A stretch of 64,000 nt of DNA. Source: Blastochloris tepida. GTDB lineage: Bacteria; Pseudomonadota; Alphaproteobacteria; Rhizobiales; Xanthobacteraceae. Below, piece after piece: positions 29,144 through 38,480 of the stretch. The DNA is taken from assembly GCF_003966715.1 (NCBI RefSeq), contig NZ_AP018907.1:608001-672000 (forward strand), given 5' to 3'. Below the pieces are notes generated by a model. It saw only the letters and a list, made by a program, of their open reading frames with translations. It ran no database searches and had not been told where the DNA came from. The translations under genes and the position numbers were made by a program. Position 1 is the first letter of the stretch. Every line of letters starts with the position of its first letter.

Positions 29144-31750
29144 TGCTACGTTGGGGCCGCGGCGCTGCCGGGCGGCGAGCCATGCGGTCGCCGGCTCCGC
29201 CAGCGCCGGCTTGGCGATCAGGTAGCCCTGGCCGTGGTCGCAGCCCATCCGCCGCAGCCGGGCGAGCTGACCCTCGGTCTCGATGCCTTCCGCCACCACC
29301 TTGAGATCGAGACTGTGGGCGAGGCGCACGATGGTGCGGGCGATCACCGCGTCCTCCGGATCGGTCTCCATGTCGCGGACGAAGGACTGATCGATCTTGA
29401 GCACGTCCACGGGGAAGCGCTTGAGGTGGGCGAGCGAGGAATAGCCGGTGCCGAAATCGTCGAGGGCGATGCGTACGCCGAGATGATGCAGCGCCTCCAG
29501 GTTCGCCTCGATCTTGCTGTCCTGCGAGATCACCACGTTTTCGGTGATCTCGATCTCGAGGTGGCGCGGCAGCAGCCGGTTCTCCGCCAGGGCGGCGACC
29601 ACCCGGGCGGGCACCGAGGAGTCGCGCAGTTCGGTGGCCGACAGGTTGATCGCCACATGGCCGGGGTCGAAGCCCTGATCGAGCCATGCCCGCATCTGGC
29701 GGGCGGCGACCTTGATGGTGAAGGCGCACAATTCGCCGTCGAGCCCGGCGGAGGTGGCGACGTCGAGGAAGTCGCCGGGGCCGAGCACGCCGCGCACGGG
29801 GTGCTGCCAGCGCACCAGCGCCTCGAACCCGGCCAGCCGGCGCCGGCCGGAGAGGTCGATGATCGGCTGGTAGGCGAGGCGGAACTGCTGATCCTCGATC
29901 GCCTTGCGCAGTTCGGCGATCAGTTCCATGCGGGCCACCGTCTCGGCCATCATCGCCGCATTGAAGAACGACACGGTACGCCGGCCGCTCGACTTGGAGC
30001 GGTAGAGCGCGACATCGGCATTCTTCAGAAGCTGCGCCGGCTCCATCCCGTCGCGGGGAAACATGGTGACGCCGATCGAGGCGCTGGTGTGGATCATGTG
30101 GCCGGCGTGGCGCACCGGCTGACGGCAGGATTCGAGCAGGCGCGAGGCCTTGACCGCGGCGTCGTCGGCGCAGCCGATGTCGCTCAGCACCACCGCGAAC
30201 TCGTCGCCGCCGAGCCGCGCCACCAGATCGTGCCGCCGCACGCCGTGCTGGAGGCGGCGGGCGATTTCCTGCAGCAGCGCGTCGCCCGCGTCGTGGCCGA
30301 TGGCGTCGTTGACGTCCTTGAAATGGTCGAGATCGATGAACAGCAGCGCCCCGATCGCTTCGCGCGCGTCGCTGCTTGCGAGCCGCCGCCCGAGCTCCTC
30401 ATTGAAGGCGCGGCGGTTGAGCAGGCCGGTCAGCGTGTCGCGGAATGCGAGGTCGCGGATCTGCGCCTCGGCCGCCTTGCGCTCGCTGATGTCCTGCACC
30501 AGCGCCATCCATAGCCGCTGAGCGCGGTCGACCGAGACTGCGCTGATCGAGACCGGCACGCGGCCGCCGGCCTTGGTCAGGCACTCGGTCTCGTAGAGCC
30601 GGCTGCGCCCGGTCGCGCGCATCTCGGCCAGCACCTCGGCATCGCGGCCGGTCTGGTCGTCCGGCCGCAGCGAGGACCAGCGGATGCCGGCGGCGACGTC
30701 GGCGCGCGAATAGCCGATGATGCGCAGGAACTCGTCATTGGCCTCGACCATGCGGTCGCCCTCGCAGGTGACCACGCCCATGACGCCGGAGGTGTAGAGC
30801 AGCGACAGGCGCGCATTCATGTCGCGCAGCGCCGATTCGACCTCGATGCGCGCGGTGACGTCCTGTCCGGTGCCGCGATAGCCGCGGAACGTGCCGTCGG
30901 CGTCGAACACCGGCTTGCCGCTGACCGACATGTAGACGAGGCAGCCATCGGCGGCGCGGGTCGAGAAGCGGAAGCCGCGGAACGGCCGGCGCGCCTCGAG
31001 ATCGGCGAGGTGGGCGCGCCATTTCGGATCGTTCGGATCGCCGCCCGACCGCTCCATGCGGGTGCGGCCGAGCGCCGGCGGCAGGCCCCAGCGTTCCGTG
31101 CCGCTGCTGGTCTCGAACACGAAACGGTGCTGCTCGTCGGTCTCCCACAGCCAGTCGGTCGCGGTGTCGAGAAAATCCTGCAGGCGCTGCTCGCTCAGCG
31201 CGCGCGCCGTTTCGGCCTCGGCGCGGCGGGCGAGTTCGCAGCCGAGCCGCTTCACCGTCCGCCGCAGCTCCAGCTCGTCGGCCACCAGCGCGGCCAGCTC
31301 GCGCAGGCTCGCCAGCTGCTCGTTGGTGAGCGGCCCGCGGTCTGCGCGCGTGTCCAGCGCACACAGCACGCCGATATTGAAGCCGTCATGGGTGCGGATC
31401 GGCACGCCGGCATAGAAGCGCACGCCCGCCTCGCCGCACACCAGCGGATTGGTGGAGAAGCGCTGATCCGCCTGGGCGTCGGCGACCACCAGCGGCCGGT
31501 CCTCGATGATGGTGTGGGCGCAGAAGGAGATGTCGCGCGGGAATTCCTGCTGGGCGATGCCGATGCGGGCCTTCAGCCAGTGACGGTCGGCGTCGGTGAA
31601 GCCGATCGCCGCCGCGGTGGTGTCGACCAGCCGCGTCACCAGCCGCACGAGACGGTCGAACGACTCCTCGGGCGGCGTATCCAGCACGTCGTAGCGGCGC
31701 AGCGCGTCGAGACGCTGGGTTTCATCGGCAGGGAGGCGGACGGAGTGCAT
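29141..31750 (-). CDS. GAF-PAS-PAS-GGDEF-EAL cyclic-di-GMP protein
   Basis: An 869-residue cytosolic sensor with both domains of c-di-GMP turnover. Domain order: GAF (about 20-165, with DISFCAHTIIEDRPLVVADA), two PAS domains (about 185-310 and 320-440), diguanylate cyclase with GGDEF at 514-518, and phosphodiesterase with E643-A-L and the metal-binding DDFGTGYSSLAHL. Both motifs are intact, so either activity is possible. No membrane segment, so the signal is likely intracellular. Divergent from the DUF2259 gene; stop TGA is from repeat B. Confidence 0.94.
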   Translation of the reverse strand: MHSVRLPADETQRLDALRRYDVLDTPPEESFDRLVRLVTRLVDTTAAAIGFTDADRHWLKARIGIAQQEFPRDISFCAHTIIEDRPLVVADAQADQRFSTNPLVCGEAGVRFYAGVPIRTHDGFNIGVLCALDTRADRGPLTNEQLASLRELAALVADELELRRTVKRLGCELARRAEAETARALSEQRLQDFLDTATDWLWETDEQHRFVFETSSGTERWGLPPALGRTRMERSGGDPNDPKWRAHLADLEARRPFRGFRFSTRAADGCLVYMSVSGKPVFDADGTFRGYRGTGQDVTARIEVESALRDMNARLSLLYTSGVMGVVTCEGDRMVEANDEFLRIIGYSRADVAAGIRWSSLRPDDQTGRDAEVLAEMRATGRSRLYETECLTKAGGRVPVSISAVSVDRAQRLWMALVQDISERKAAEAQIRDLAFRDTLTGLLNRRAFNEELGRRLASSDAREAIGALLFIDLDHFKDVNDAIGHDAGDALLQEIARRLQHGVRRHDLVARLGGDEFAVVLSDIGCADDAAVKASRLLESCRQPVRHAGHMIHTSASIGVTMFPRDGMEPAQLLKNADVALYRSKSSGRRTVSFFNAAMMAETVARMELIAELRKAIEDQQFRLAYQPIIDLSGRRRLAGFEALVRWQHPVRGVLGPGDFLDVATSAGLDGELCAFTIKVAARQMRAWLDQGFDPGHVAINLSATELRDSSVPARVVAALAENRLLPRHLEIEITENVVISQDSKIEANLEALHHLGVRIALDDFGTGYSSLAHLKRFPVDVLKIDQSFVRDMETDPEDAVIARTIVRLAHSLDLKVVAEGIETEGQLARLRRMGCDHGQGYLIAKPALAEPATAWLAARQRRGPNVA

Positions 31751-31981
31751 GGTTCACCGCTGGTATGGAGAACCACAATCGAATCTGCCGATTGACGAGA
31801 GGTTATGGCTGTGCCGGTTTCGGCTCGCAGCCGCGGGATGTACCGGGGGAGGTTCCGGTTACTGCTAAAATTTGATAAATCGCTGATGACGGAAACGCTT
31901 GTGACGCCGGCTCCGGCTTGGCATCCGCCCTTCTCGAAGCATCCGCCGGTGGTGAATCGGCCGGACACCCAGGTTCCAGTG

Positions 31982-32034
31982 TTGTCGCAGTCTCCTTGGC
32001 AGAACCGGCATCCGCTCTTGCGAAGACTGCTCCG
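31982..32034. repeat. Dispersed repeat family A, degenerate copy
   Basis: TTGTCGCAGTCTCCTTGGCA, GAACCGGCATCCGCTCTTGC and GAAGACTGCTCCGG follow the core of family A with many changes. It lies in the leader of the DUF2259 gene and argues against the longer reading frame. Confidence 0.55.
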
Positions 32035-32089
32035 GCGGACGGGGCGGGCGCAGCCGTCATTCCACCGTTCCGACCGGCCGCGCCTCGGG

Positions 32090-32812
32090 GTGGTCCGCGT
32101 CGTCGCGATCCTGTTGGCCGTGCTGCTGGCGGGGCTGGGCTCGTGGCGGGCGGCGGCGGTGCCGGGCGATGAGGCGGAACTGCTGGTGCTGGGCTTCTCC
32201 GCCGACGGCCGCTACTTCGCCTATGCCCAGTCGGGCCGCGAGCCGGATACGTGGTTTCCTTATGCGTCGGTGCATGCCATCGACGTCACCAGCGACAAGT
32301 GGCTGCCCGACAGCCCGATCTCCATCGTGCTGCGCGACCGCGAGAAGACGCCGCGCGATGCCCGCCGCGAGATCGGCGAGAGCGCCGAGAAGCGCTGGGG
32401 CAAGCTCGGGCTCGACACGCCGGGCGTGACGCTGCTCGAGCGCCAGCCGGGCGAGCCGATCGACCGCGGCGACGAGGTGATGGTGACGATCCCGGCGATC
32501 GGTCCGGCGAAGGTGCGGCTGACGCCCAAGCTGCTGCCGGCCGAGGGCTGCGAGGGCTTTGCCGGCGAGTCGGTGGGGCTGGTGGTCGACCTGCTCAAGC
32601 TCGACGGCAGCCGCATCCGCCGCCTGCAGGAGGACAGCCGGATCCCCTCCGGCCGCGGCTGCCCGATCGGCTACGCCATCGCCGAGGTGGTGGTGCTCGA
32701 CCGCAAGACCAAGCCGCCGGTGCTGGCGGTGGTGTTTGCGGTGTTCAAGGTCGGCCTCACCGGCATCGACCGGCGCTACCTCGCCGCCACCGCCGATCTG
32801 GCGGTGAAGTGA
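32090..32812 (+). CDS. Predicted secreted protein (DUF2259)
   Basis: A 240-residue exported protein of the DUF2259 family (function unknown). From the GTG at 32090 a signal peptide follows at once (VVRVVAILLAVLLAGLGSWR then AAAVPGDEAE). The family core is AELLVLGFSADGRYFAYAQS, continuing with FPYASVHAIDVTSDKWL. The frame is open to 31805, with ATGs at 31805 and 31886, but that part covers a decayed A repeat. The start is uncertain. It is convergent with pxpC. Confidence 0.72.
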   Translation: MVRVVAILLAVLLAGLGSWRAAAVPGDEAELLVLGFSADGRYFAYAQSGREPDTWFPYASVHAIDVTSDKWLPDSPISIVLRDREKTPRDARREIGESAEKRWGKLGLDTPGVTLLERQPGEPIDRGDEVMVTIPAIGPAKVRLTPKLLPAEGCEGFAGESVGLVVDLLKLDGSRIRRLQEDSRIPSGRGCPIGYAIAEVVVLDRKTKPPVLAVVFAVFKVGLTGIDRRYLAATADLAVK

Positions 32813-32840
32813 GGGCGAGACCGCCGATCCGCGAACCGGA

Positions 32841-33863
32841 TCACTCGAACGGCCCGGCGTGGATCAGGTTCTCCGAGTGGAGCGCGGCCTCGTCGATCAT
32901 CCCCACCGTCGCCTGGGCGATGCGCGCGAGCGTGGCTTCGAGCGCGCGGTGGTGGGCGCGGGCGCGCTGCTCGGCCGCGGCCACGTCGAGCGCGGCAAAG
33001 CGCACGCAATCGCCGGGGCCGAGCCGGCCGGCGGCGCCGATGTCGGCGGAGATCACGGTGGCGATCTTGGGGTAGCCGCCGGTGGTCTGGCGGTCGGCGA
33101 GCAGCACGATCGGCTGGCCGGAGCCCGGCACCTGGATGGCGCCGGGCGCGATGCCGTCCGACACGATGTCGAAGCCGCCGGCATGGGTTAGCCGTTCGCC
33201 CTCCAGGCGGATGCCCATGCGGTCGGCCTCGTGGGTGACGGTGTAGGCGGCTGACAGGAACGTTTCGATCGCCTCTTGGGTGAACATGTCGGCCTGCGGG
33301 CCGAGCACCACGTGCAGCGTGTCCGGCCGCTTCGGCAGGGTGCCGGCGGGCAAAGCGCGCTCCGGCTCGTCCGGCGCGCGCAGGGCGCCGAGCGGCACCC
33401 GGTCGCCCGCCCGCAGCGCCCGGCCCTCCAGCCCGCCGAACGGCCCGCGCAGGAAGGTCGAGCGGCTGCCGAGCACTGCGGGCACGTCGATGCCGCCACG
33501 CACCGCCAGATAGGCGGTCGAGCTTCCGCGCAAGGCCGCAACCTCGATGACGTCGCCCGCCACAACCCGCACGCTGCGGCCGGGCGGCACGGTGCGCGGG
33601 GCGGGGCCGCCGATCGTGAGCGGCGTGTCGCCGCCGACCAGCGCGACGATGGCGCTCTCGGCCTCCACTTCGAGTGCCGGCCCAGCCAGCCGGATCTCGA
33701 GGGCCGCGGCACCCGGCGGGTTGCCGGCCAGGGCATTGGCGAGTGTGTAGGATTCGGGGTCGAGTGCGCCCGAAGCCGGCACGCCGAACCGCTGCAGGCC
33801 GAAGCGGCCGCGGTCCTGCACCGTGGTGGCAAGGCCCGGACGGTGGACGAGGAGGGCGCTCAC
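32841..33863 (-). CDS. pxpC: 5-oxoprolinase subunit C (biotin-dependent carboxyltransferase family)
   Basis: PxpC with PxpA and PxpB forms the ATP-dependent 5-oxoprolinase that opens 5-oxoproline to glutamate. From GTG 33863 (SALLVHRPGLATTVQD) it has 340 residues. Family motifs: GRFGLQRFGVPASGALDP, LGPQADMFT and ILLADRQTTGGYPKIATVI near the C-terminal half (VLLADRQTTGGYPK here). It overlaps pxpB by 4 nt (GTGA), indicating translational coupling. Confidence 0.95.
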   Translation of the reverse strand: MSALLVHRPGLATTVQDRGRFGLQRFGVPASGALDPESYTLANALAGNPPGAAALEIRLAGPALEVEAESAIVALVGGDTPLTIGGPAPRTVPPGRSVRVVAGDVIEVAALRGSSTAYLAVRGGIDVPAVLGSRSTFLRGPFGGLEGRALRAGDRVPLGALRAPDEPERALPAGTLPKRPDTLHVVLGPQADMFTQEAIETFLSAAYTVTHEADRMGIRLEGERLTHAGGFDIVSDGIAPGAIQVPGSGQPIVLLADRQTTGGYPKIATVISADIGAAGRLGPGDCVRFAALDVAAAEQRARAHHRALEATLARIAQATVGMIDEAALHSENLIHAGPFE

Positions 33864-34573
33864 GGCAGCGGCTCCGGGTCGAGCCGGAAGCGCTCCGCCG
33901 CCACCGCCGCCGCGATGTCCTGCCACTCCGCTTGCGGGATGGGGCGGAAGCGCACCCTGTCGCCGGGCGCCAGCAGGGCCGGCGGATCGGCGGCGAGGTC
34001 GAACAGCTTGACGGGCGTGTTGCCGATCAGGTGCCAGCCGCCGGGGCTCTCGACCGGATAGATCGCGGTCATGGCCATGGCGATGCCCACCGAGCCGGCC
34101 GGCAGGCGGGTGCGGGGCGTCGTGCGGCGCGGCAGCCGCAATGCGGTGTCGACATCGCCGAGATAGGGGTAGCCGGGCAGGAAGCCGAGCATATAGACAT
34201 GGTAGGTGGTGCCGGCGTGGCGGTGCACCACCTCGTCCGGGCCGAGCCCGGTCGCTTCCGCGATCGCCGCGAGGTCCGGCGCCAGATCCGGTGCGTAGCA
34301 GACCGGGATGGTCCACAGCCGGCCGGGCGCGGCCGCCGCAGCGCTATCGGTGGCGAGCGGCGCGATGGCGGCGATCAACTCGGCCTGACTGGTGAGCAGC
34401 GGATCGTAGAGCACCATCAACGAGCGGAAGGTGGGCAACAGCTCGCGCACGCCGGGAATGGCGCAGGCGGCGATGCGGTCGGCGAGGCGGGTGACCCGCG
34501 CGCTCACCGCGGCGTCGATGGTGTCGCCGAATTCGACGACCAGGGCGCTGTCGCCGGACGGCAGGAAGCGCAT
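33860..34573 (-). CDS. pxpB: 5-oxoprolinase subunit B
   Basis: The KipI-like subunit of 5-oxoprolinase. The 237-residue protein starts MRFLPSGDSALVVEFG and contains the family signature YMLGFLPGYPYLGDV followed by LRLPRRTTPRTRLPAGSVGI and YPVESPGGWHLIGNTP. It overlaps pxpC downstream. It is divergent from pxpA across an AT-rich 160-bp spacer, which likely holds both promoters. Confidence 0.96.
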   Translation of the reverse strand: MRFLPSGDSALVVEFGDTIDAAVSARVTRLADRIAACAIPGVRELLPTFRSLMVLYDPLLTSQAELIAAIAPLATDSAAAAAPGRLWTIPVCYAPDLAPDLAAIAEATGLGPDEVVHRHAGTTYHVYMLGFLPGYPYLGDVDTALRLPRRTTPRTRLPAGSVGIAMAMTAIYPVESPGGWHLIGNTPVKLFDLAADPPALLAPGDRVRFRPIPQAEWQDIAAAVAAERFRLDPEPLP

Positions 34574-34735
34574 GACTGCTCCAATGGGTGCGGCTTCGCG
34601 GGTTCCATGTTGGTTGTAAACCTTAACAAATTAATCATAGGCAGAGTTTGCGAATGAAAACGATGTATTTGAATCAATTTTACGGATTATTTTGGTTCCA
34701 GCCGGACGGGGTGCTTGCCGGAAGGAAGGTGCTTG

Positions 34736-35509
34736 GTGGCCGAACGCATAAACCTTAACGCCGACATCGGCGAGGGCTTTGGACTTTACGCTATCGGCAA
34801 TGACGAGGCGATCATGGAGATCGTCAAAAGCGTCAATGTCGCCTGCGGCATGCATGCCGGCGACCCGACAGTGATGCACGAGGCCGTGCTGAAAGCCAAG
34901 GAACGCGGCGTCTCGGTCGGCGCCCATCCCGGCTTCAACGATCTGTGGGGGTTCGGGCGGCGCCGCATCGACATGTCGACCACCGATCTCGAATACCTCG
35001 TCGCCTACCAGATCGGGGCGCTGGCCGGCATCGCCGCCTATGGCGGGCTCAAAGTGACGCATGTCAAGCCGCACGGCGCGCTCCACAACATGGCCGCGGT
35101 GAATGACGATTATGCGCTGGCCATCGGCCGGGGCATCAAGGCGGTGGACCGTGACCTCGTCTATCTGGCACTGGCCGGCTCGGCGATGGAGCGGGCGGCG
35201 GTGGAGCTCGGCCTGCCGCTGGCGCGCGAGGCGTTCATCGACCGCGCCTATGGCGATGACGGCAACCTGCTGTCGCGCAAGGTGGCCGGCGCGGTCATCA
35301 CCGATCCCAGGGTCGCTGCCGAGCGGTGCGTGCAGATGGTTGCAACGGGGGAGATCGTGTCGGCGAGCGGCCGGCGTCTGCCGACGAAGTTCGATTCGCT
35401 CGGGGTGCATGGCGACGAGCCGACCGCGCTGGCGGTGGCTCGCGCCTGCCGCGATGCGCTGGATGCGGCCGGCATCGCGGTCGTCACCCTACCCGAGATG
35501 CTGCGGTGA
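34736..35509 (+). CDS. pxpA: 5-oxoprolinase subunit A (LamB/YcsF family)
   Basis: PxpA is the third 5-oxoprolinase subunit. I start at GTG 34736 (AERINLNADIGEGFG), preceded by GGAAGGAAGG, giving 257 residues; an ATG seven codons upstream lacks this. Motifs: NLNADIGEGFG, NVACGMHAGDP, GVSVGAHPGFNDLWGFGRR and HVKPHGALHN. It is transcribed away from pxpBC; cofC follows 64 nt later on the same strand. Confidence 0.95.
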   Translation: MAERINLNADIGEGFGLYAIGNDEAIMEIVKSVNVACGMHAGDPTVMHEAVLKAKERGVSVGAHPGFNDLWGFGRRRIDMSTTDLEYLVAYQIGALAGIAAYGGLKVTHVKPHGALHNMAAVNDDYALAIGRGIKAVDRDLVYLALAGSAMERAAVELGLPLAREAFIDRAYGDDGNLLSRKVAGAVITDPRVAAERCVQMVATGEIVSASGRRLPTKFDSLGVHGDEPTALAVARACRDALDAAGIAVVTLPEMLR

Positions 35510-35573
35510 AGGGGACAGCCATGCCGCAGGCGATTGGTCTTCCGCCGCCGGTGCGCGTTGAGGATTCAGGGTC

Positions 35574-36245
35574 ATGATCAAACCGATCGTCATCATTCCG
35601 CTCAGGTCGGCTGCCGGCACGCTGGGGCGGCTCGCGGACGCGTTCGATCCGCGCCAGCGCCGCGGCCTGCAGCGGGCGATGGCGCAGGACGTGGTGGCCG
35701 CCGTGCGCACGCTGCGGCCGGTGCCCGACGTGGCGCTGGTGGCCGAAGACCCGCTGTCGGCGCGGCGGCTCGCCGGCCGCCGCGGCTTGGTGGTGGAGGC
35801 CGCGCCCGGCGCCGGACTCAATCTTCACCTCGCCTGCGCCGTCGCCATCCTCGGCGCCCACCGGCCGGATACCGCGGCGCTGGTGCTGGCGGCCGACATT
35901 CCGATGGTGCAGCCGCGCGAGATCGTCCGCCTGCTGCGGGCCACCGCCGAGCATGATCTGGTGGTGGTGCCGGACCGCCACGGCCGCGGCACGAACGCGT
36001 TGGCGTTCCGGCTGGCGCGGCCGCCGGCCTTCGCCTTCGGTCCCGACAGCTGCCTTGCGCATATCGACAATGCCAACCGGGCCGGTCTGACAGTGCGGGT
36101 GCTGGAGCTCGGCTCGTTCGCGCTCGATGTCGATGGCCCGGAAGACCTCGATCTGCTGCGGGGAAGTCCCGGCGCGCCGCGCACCCACGCCTTTCTCACC
36201 GGCGCCGGGCCGGACGACGAGGACGCCAATCAGGCGGCCGAGTAG
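35574..36245 (+). CDS. cofC: CofC-family phospholactate/PEP guanylyltransferase
   Basis: CofC-type enzymes activate 2-phospholactate, PEP or 3-phosphoglycerate with GTP in coenzyme F420 synthesis. The 223-residue protein has the expected N-terminus VIIPLRSAAGTLGRL (in place of the usual K-rich loop), the GTNALAFRLARPP segment and FGPDSCLAHIDNANRAGLTV with FALDVDGPEDLDLL. No other F420 gene is in the window. It is 64 nt behind pxpA and may share its transcript. The family assignment is good; the substrate is inferred only. Confidence 0.82.
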   Translation: MIKPIVIIPLRSAAGTLGRLADAFDPRQRRGLQRAMAQDVVAAVRTLRPVPDVALVAEDPLSARRLAGRRGLVVEAAPGAGLNLHLACAVAILGAHRPDTAALVLAADIPMVQPREIVRLLRATAEHDLVVVPDRHGRGTNALAFRLARPPAFAFGPDSCLAHIDNANRAGLTVRVLELGSFALDVDGPEDLDLLRGSPGAPRTHAFLTGAGPDDEDANQAAE

Positions 36246-36251
36246 CGGGCA

Positions 36252-36313
36252 GGCTCTTGAATTGTCGTATTCTTTTTCGCAAACCGGTTCCCATTCCTGC
36301 GGAGAATGCTCTA
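36252..36313. repeat. Dispersed repeat family A, copy 6
   Basis: GGCTCTTGAATTGTCGTATT, CTTTTTCGCAAACCGGTTCC and CATTCCTGCGGAGAATGCTC then TA. On the minus strand it starts TAGAGCATTCTCC; this TAG (36311-36313) is the stop of the P1 peptidase gene. Confidence 0.87.
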
Positions 36314-37303
36314 TCCGCCGAAGCGGTCGCGCCAAGCCGGCAGCGCGCCGGGCAAAGGGAGGGCGCTCGCGGCATGCACCGCCCTGGCGCAGGCCCGCGC
36401 CAGCGTGATCGCCGCCGCAGCACCCAGCCGCGCCAAATCATAGATCGGGTCGGCCATCGGCCGGCGGCCGGTGGCGGCGGCGAACACCGTGTCGCCGTCG
36501 AGCGGGGTGTGGACGGGGTGGAGCGCGCGCGCCAGCCCGTCCTGTGCCATTACCGCAAGCTGACGCGCCTCGGGCTTGGTCAGCACGGCGTCGGTGGCGA
36601 CCACGGCGATGGTGGTGTTGGCGCCGGGATCGGCACCCTTCATCTTCAGCTTGGCGGCATCGGCGGGCCATGTGGACGGCAGGCCGCGGCCGCCGAACTC
36701 GCGGTCCTGCTCGAATGCCGCCGCCCAGAAATGGCCGCCCAGGCCGATGGTGGCGCTGCCCACCGCATTGACCGCGACCAGCGCGCCGACGATGTGGCCG
36801 CTGTCGGCAATCGTGCTGGCCGAGCCGAGCCCGCCCTTGAGATCGGCGGTGGTGGCGCCGTAGCCGGCGCCGGCGGTGCCGAGCGCGAAGTCCGGGCCGG
36901 CGGCGGCAGCCGCGGCGTAGCCCAGTTCGCGATAGGGCGGAAAGCGGCCCCACGCCTTGTTGCCGCCATTGAGGAGATCGAACAGCACGGCGGCGGTGAC
37001 GATCGGCACCCGCACATCGCCGATGGCGAAGCCGCGGCCGCGCTCGGCCAGCAGCGCCTGGACGCCGGCGGCGGCATCGAGCCCGAACGCCGAGCCGCCC
37101 GACAGCACGATGGCATCAATGGCGCCGACCGTCTTCTCGGGCGACAGCAGGTCGGTCTCGCGGGTTCCCGGCGCGCCGCCGCGCACGTCGACCGAGGCGG
37201 TGGCCGGCGTGTCGAACAGGATGGCAGTGACGCCGGAGGCGACGACGGGGTCTTCGGCCTGCCCGACCGCGAGGCCGGGAACGTCGGTGATCAGATTGCG
37301 CAT
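36311..37303 (-). CDS. P1 family (S58, DmpA-like) peptidase
   Basis: An N-terminal-nucleophile peptidase related to DmpA/BapA aminopeptidases. From MRNLITDVPGLAVGQ (37303) it has 330 residues. Family features: VLSGGSAFGLDAAAGV, the self-processing region GANTTIAVVATDAVLTK with the nucleophile Thr, and LHPVHTPLDGDTVFAAATG. No signal peptide, so cytosolic. A longer frame from 37375 would overlap the sugar dehydrogenase; no start has a good ribosome binding site. The stop TAG is part of repeat A6. Confidence 0.9.
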   Translation of the reverse strand: MRNLITDVPGLAVGQAEDPVVASGVTAILFDTPATASVDVRGGAPGTRETDLLSPEKTVGAIDAIVLSGGSAFGLDAAAGVQALLAERGRGFAIGDVRVPIVTAAVLFDLLNGGNKAWGRFPPYRELGYAAAAAAGPDFALGTAGAGYGATTADLKGGLGSASTIADSGHIVGALVAVNAVGSATIGLGGHFWAAAFEQDREFGGRGLPSTWPADAAKLKMKGADPGANTTIAVVATDAVLTKPEARQLAVMAQDGLARALHPVHTPLDGDTVFAAATGRRPMADPIYDLARLGAAAAITLARACARAVHAASALPLPGALPAWRDRFGG

Positions 37304-37334
37304 AGGGGAAGTGGAGCCTGTCGCAGCGGTGCCG

Positions 37335-38480
37335 TCAATTGCGCGCCGGGGTGAGGCGCAGGATTGCGCCGTCATTCTCGTCGGTCAGCAGCAGGATGGC
37401 GCCATCGGGGGCGACGCGCACGTCGCGGACGCGGAAGCCGATGGGGATGCGCTCTTCGCCGGCGACCTTGTCGCCGTCGAGCGTGAGGCGCATCAGGCTC
37501 TGGCCCGCCAGCGCGCCGACCAGGAGATTGCCGTTCCAGGCGGGAAAGGCGTCGCCGGCATAGAACGCCATGCCCGAGGGCGCGATCGACGGCGTCCAAT
37601 GATGGATGGCGTCGGCGAATTGCGGGTGGCTCGGCGGCAGCGGGATCGGCCTGCCGTCATAATGGGTGCCCCAGCTCACCTTCGGCCAGCCATAGTTCTT
37701 GCCGGCCTCGACGATGTTGATCTCGTCGCCGCCGCGCGGCCCCATCTCGGCGACCCACAGCCTGCCGGTTTGCGGATGCAGCGCCGCGCCCTGGATGTTG
37801 CGGTGGCCGAGCGAGAAGATCTCGGGCCGCATCTCCTTGCGGCCGGCGAACGGGTTGTCGCTCGGCACCGTGCCGTCCGGGCCGAGGCGCACGATCTTGC
37901 CGAGGTCGCTGCGCGGATCCTGTGCCGGCTGGAACTTGAAGCGCTCGCCGAGCGTGAGGAACAGCGTGCCGTCCGGCCGGAAGACGATGCGCGCGCCGAA
38001 ATGGTTCGGCCCCGGCACCTTCGGCTCCTGGCGGAAGATCACCTTGAGGTCGGTGAGCGCATCATTGCTCTCGGCCAGCCGGGCGCGAGCGAGCGCGGTT
38101 CCGGCGCCATCGCGGCCGGCTTCGGCGAAGGCCAGATAGACCAGCCGGCTGGTGGCGAAATCGGGTGCCAGCGCGATGTCGAGCAGGCCGCCCTGGCCCT
38201 CGGCGAACACATTCGGCACGCCGCTCAGCGGCGGCGACAGCCGGCCGTCCGGCGACACCAGCCGCAGCCGGCCCGGGCGCTCGGTGACGAGGAGATTGCC
38301 GTCCGGCAATTGGGCGAGGCCCCAGGGATGCTCCAGGCCGGAGGCGACGGTTTCGACCTGGAGGACGCTGTCGGCGGTGCGCAGCGTGTGCACCTGCGCC
38401 CAAGCGGGCACGGTCGCCGCGGCGCCCACCTGCAGGGCGGCGAACAGGAGGCGGGTGACGTAAGGGATGGCGCGCATCAT
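37335..38480 (-). CDS. PQQ-dependent soluble aldose sugar dehydrogenase
   Basis: A 381-residue periplasmic quinoprotein of the soluble aldose sugar dehydrogenase (YliI-like) group. It has a signal peptide (residues 1-28, cleavage after AWA). Beta-propeller motifs include HPWGLAQLPDGNLLVTERPG, GGLLDIALAPDF, LGHRNIQGAALHP and EMGPRGGDEINIVEAGKNYG, where the last is the PQQ/Ca2+ region. The P1 peptidase gene lies downstream with 31 nt spacing, so the two may be an operon. PQQ synthesis genes are not in the window. Confidence 0.92.
   Translation of the reverse strand: MMRAIPYVTRLLFAALQVGAAATVPAWAQVHTLRTADSVLQVETVASGLEHPWGLAQLPDGNLLVTERPGRLRLVSPDGRLSPPLSGVPNVFAEGQGGLLDIALAPDFATSRLVYLAFAEAGRDGAGTALARARLAESNDALTDLKVIFRQEPKVPGPNHFGARIVFRPDGTLFLTLGERFKFQPAQDPRSDLGKIVRLGPDGTVPSDNPFAGRKEMRPEIFSLGHRNIQGAALHPQTGRLWVAEMGPRGGDEINIVEAGKNYGWPKVSWGTHYDGRPIPLPPSHPQFADAIHHWTPSIAPSGMAFYAGDAFPAWNGNLLVGALAGQSLMRLTLDGDKVAGEERIPIGFRVRDVRVAPDGAILLLTDENDGAILRLTPARN

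Noticed and set aside
29141..31750. Degenerate GGDEF or EAL domain
   Set aside because: Both GGDEF (514-518) and EAL (643-645) plus DDFGTGYSS are intact, so there is no sign of a dead domain.
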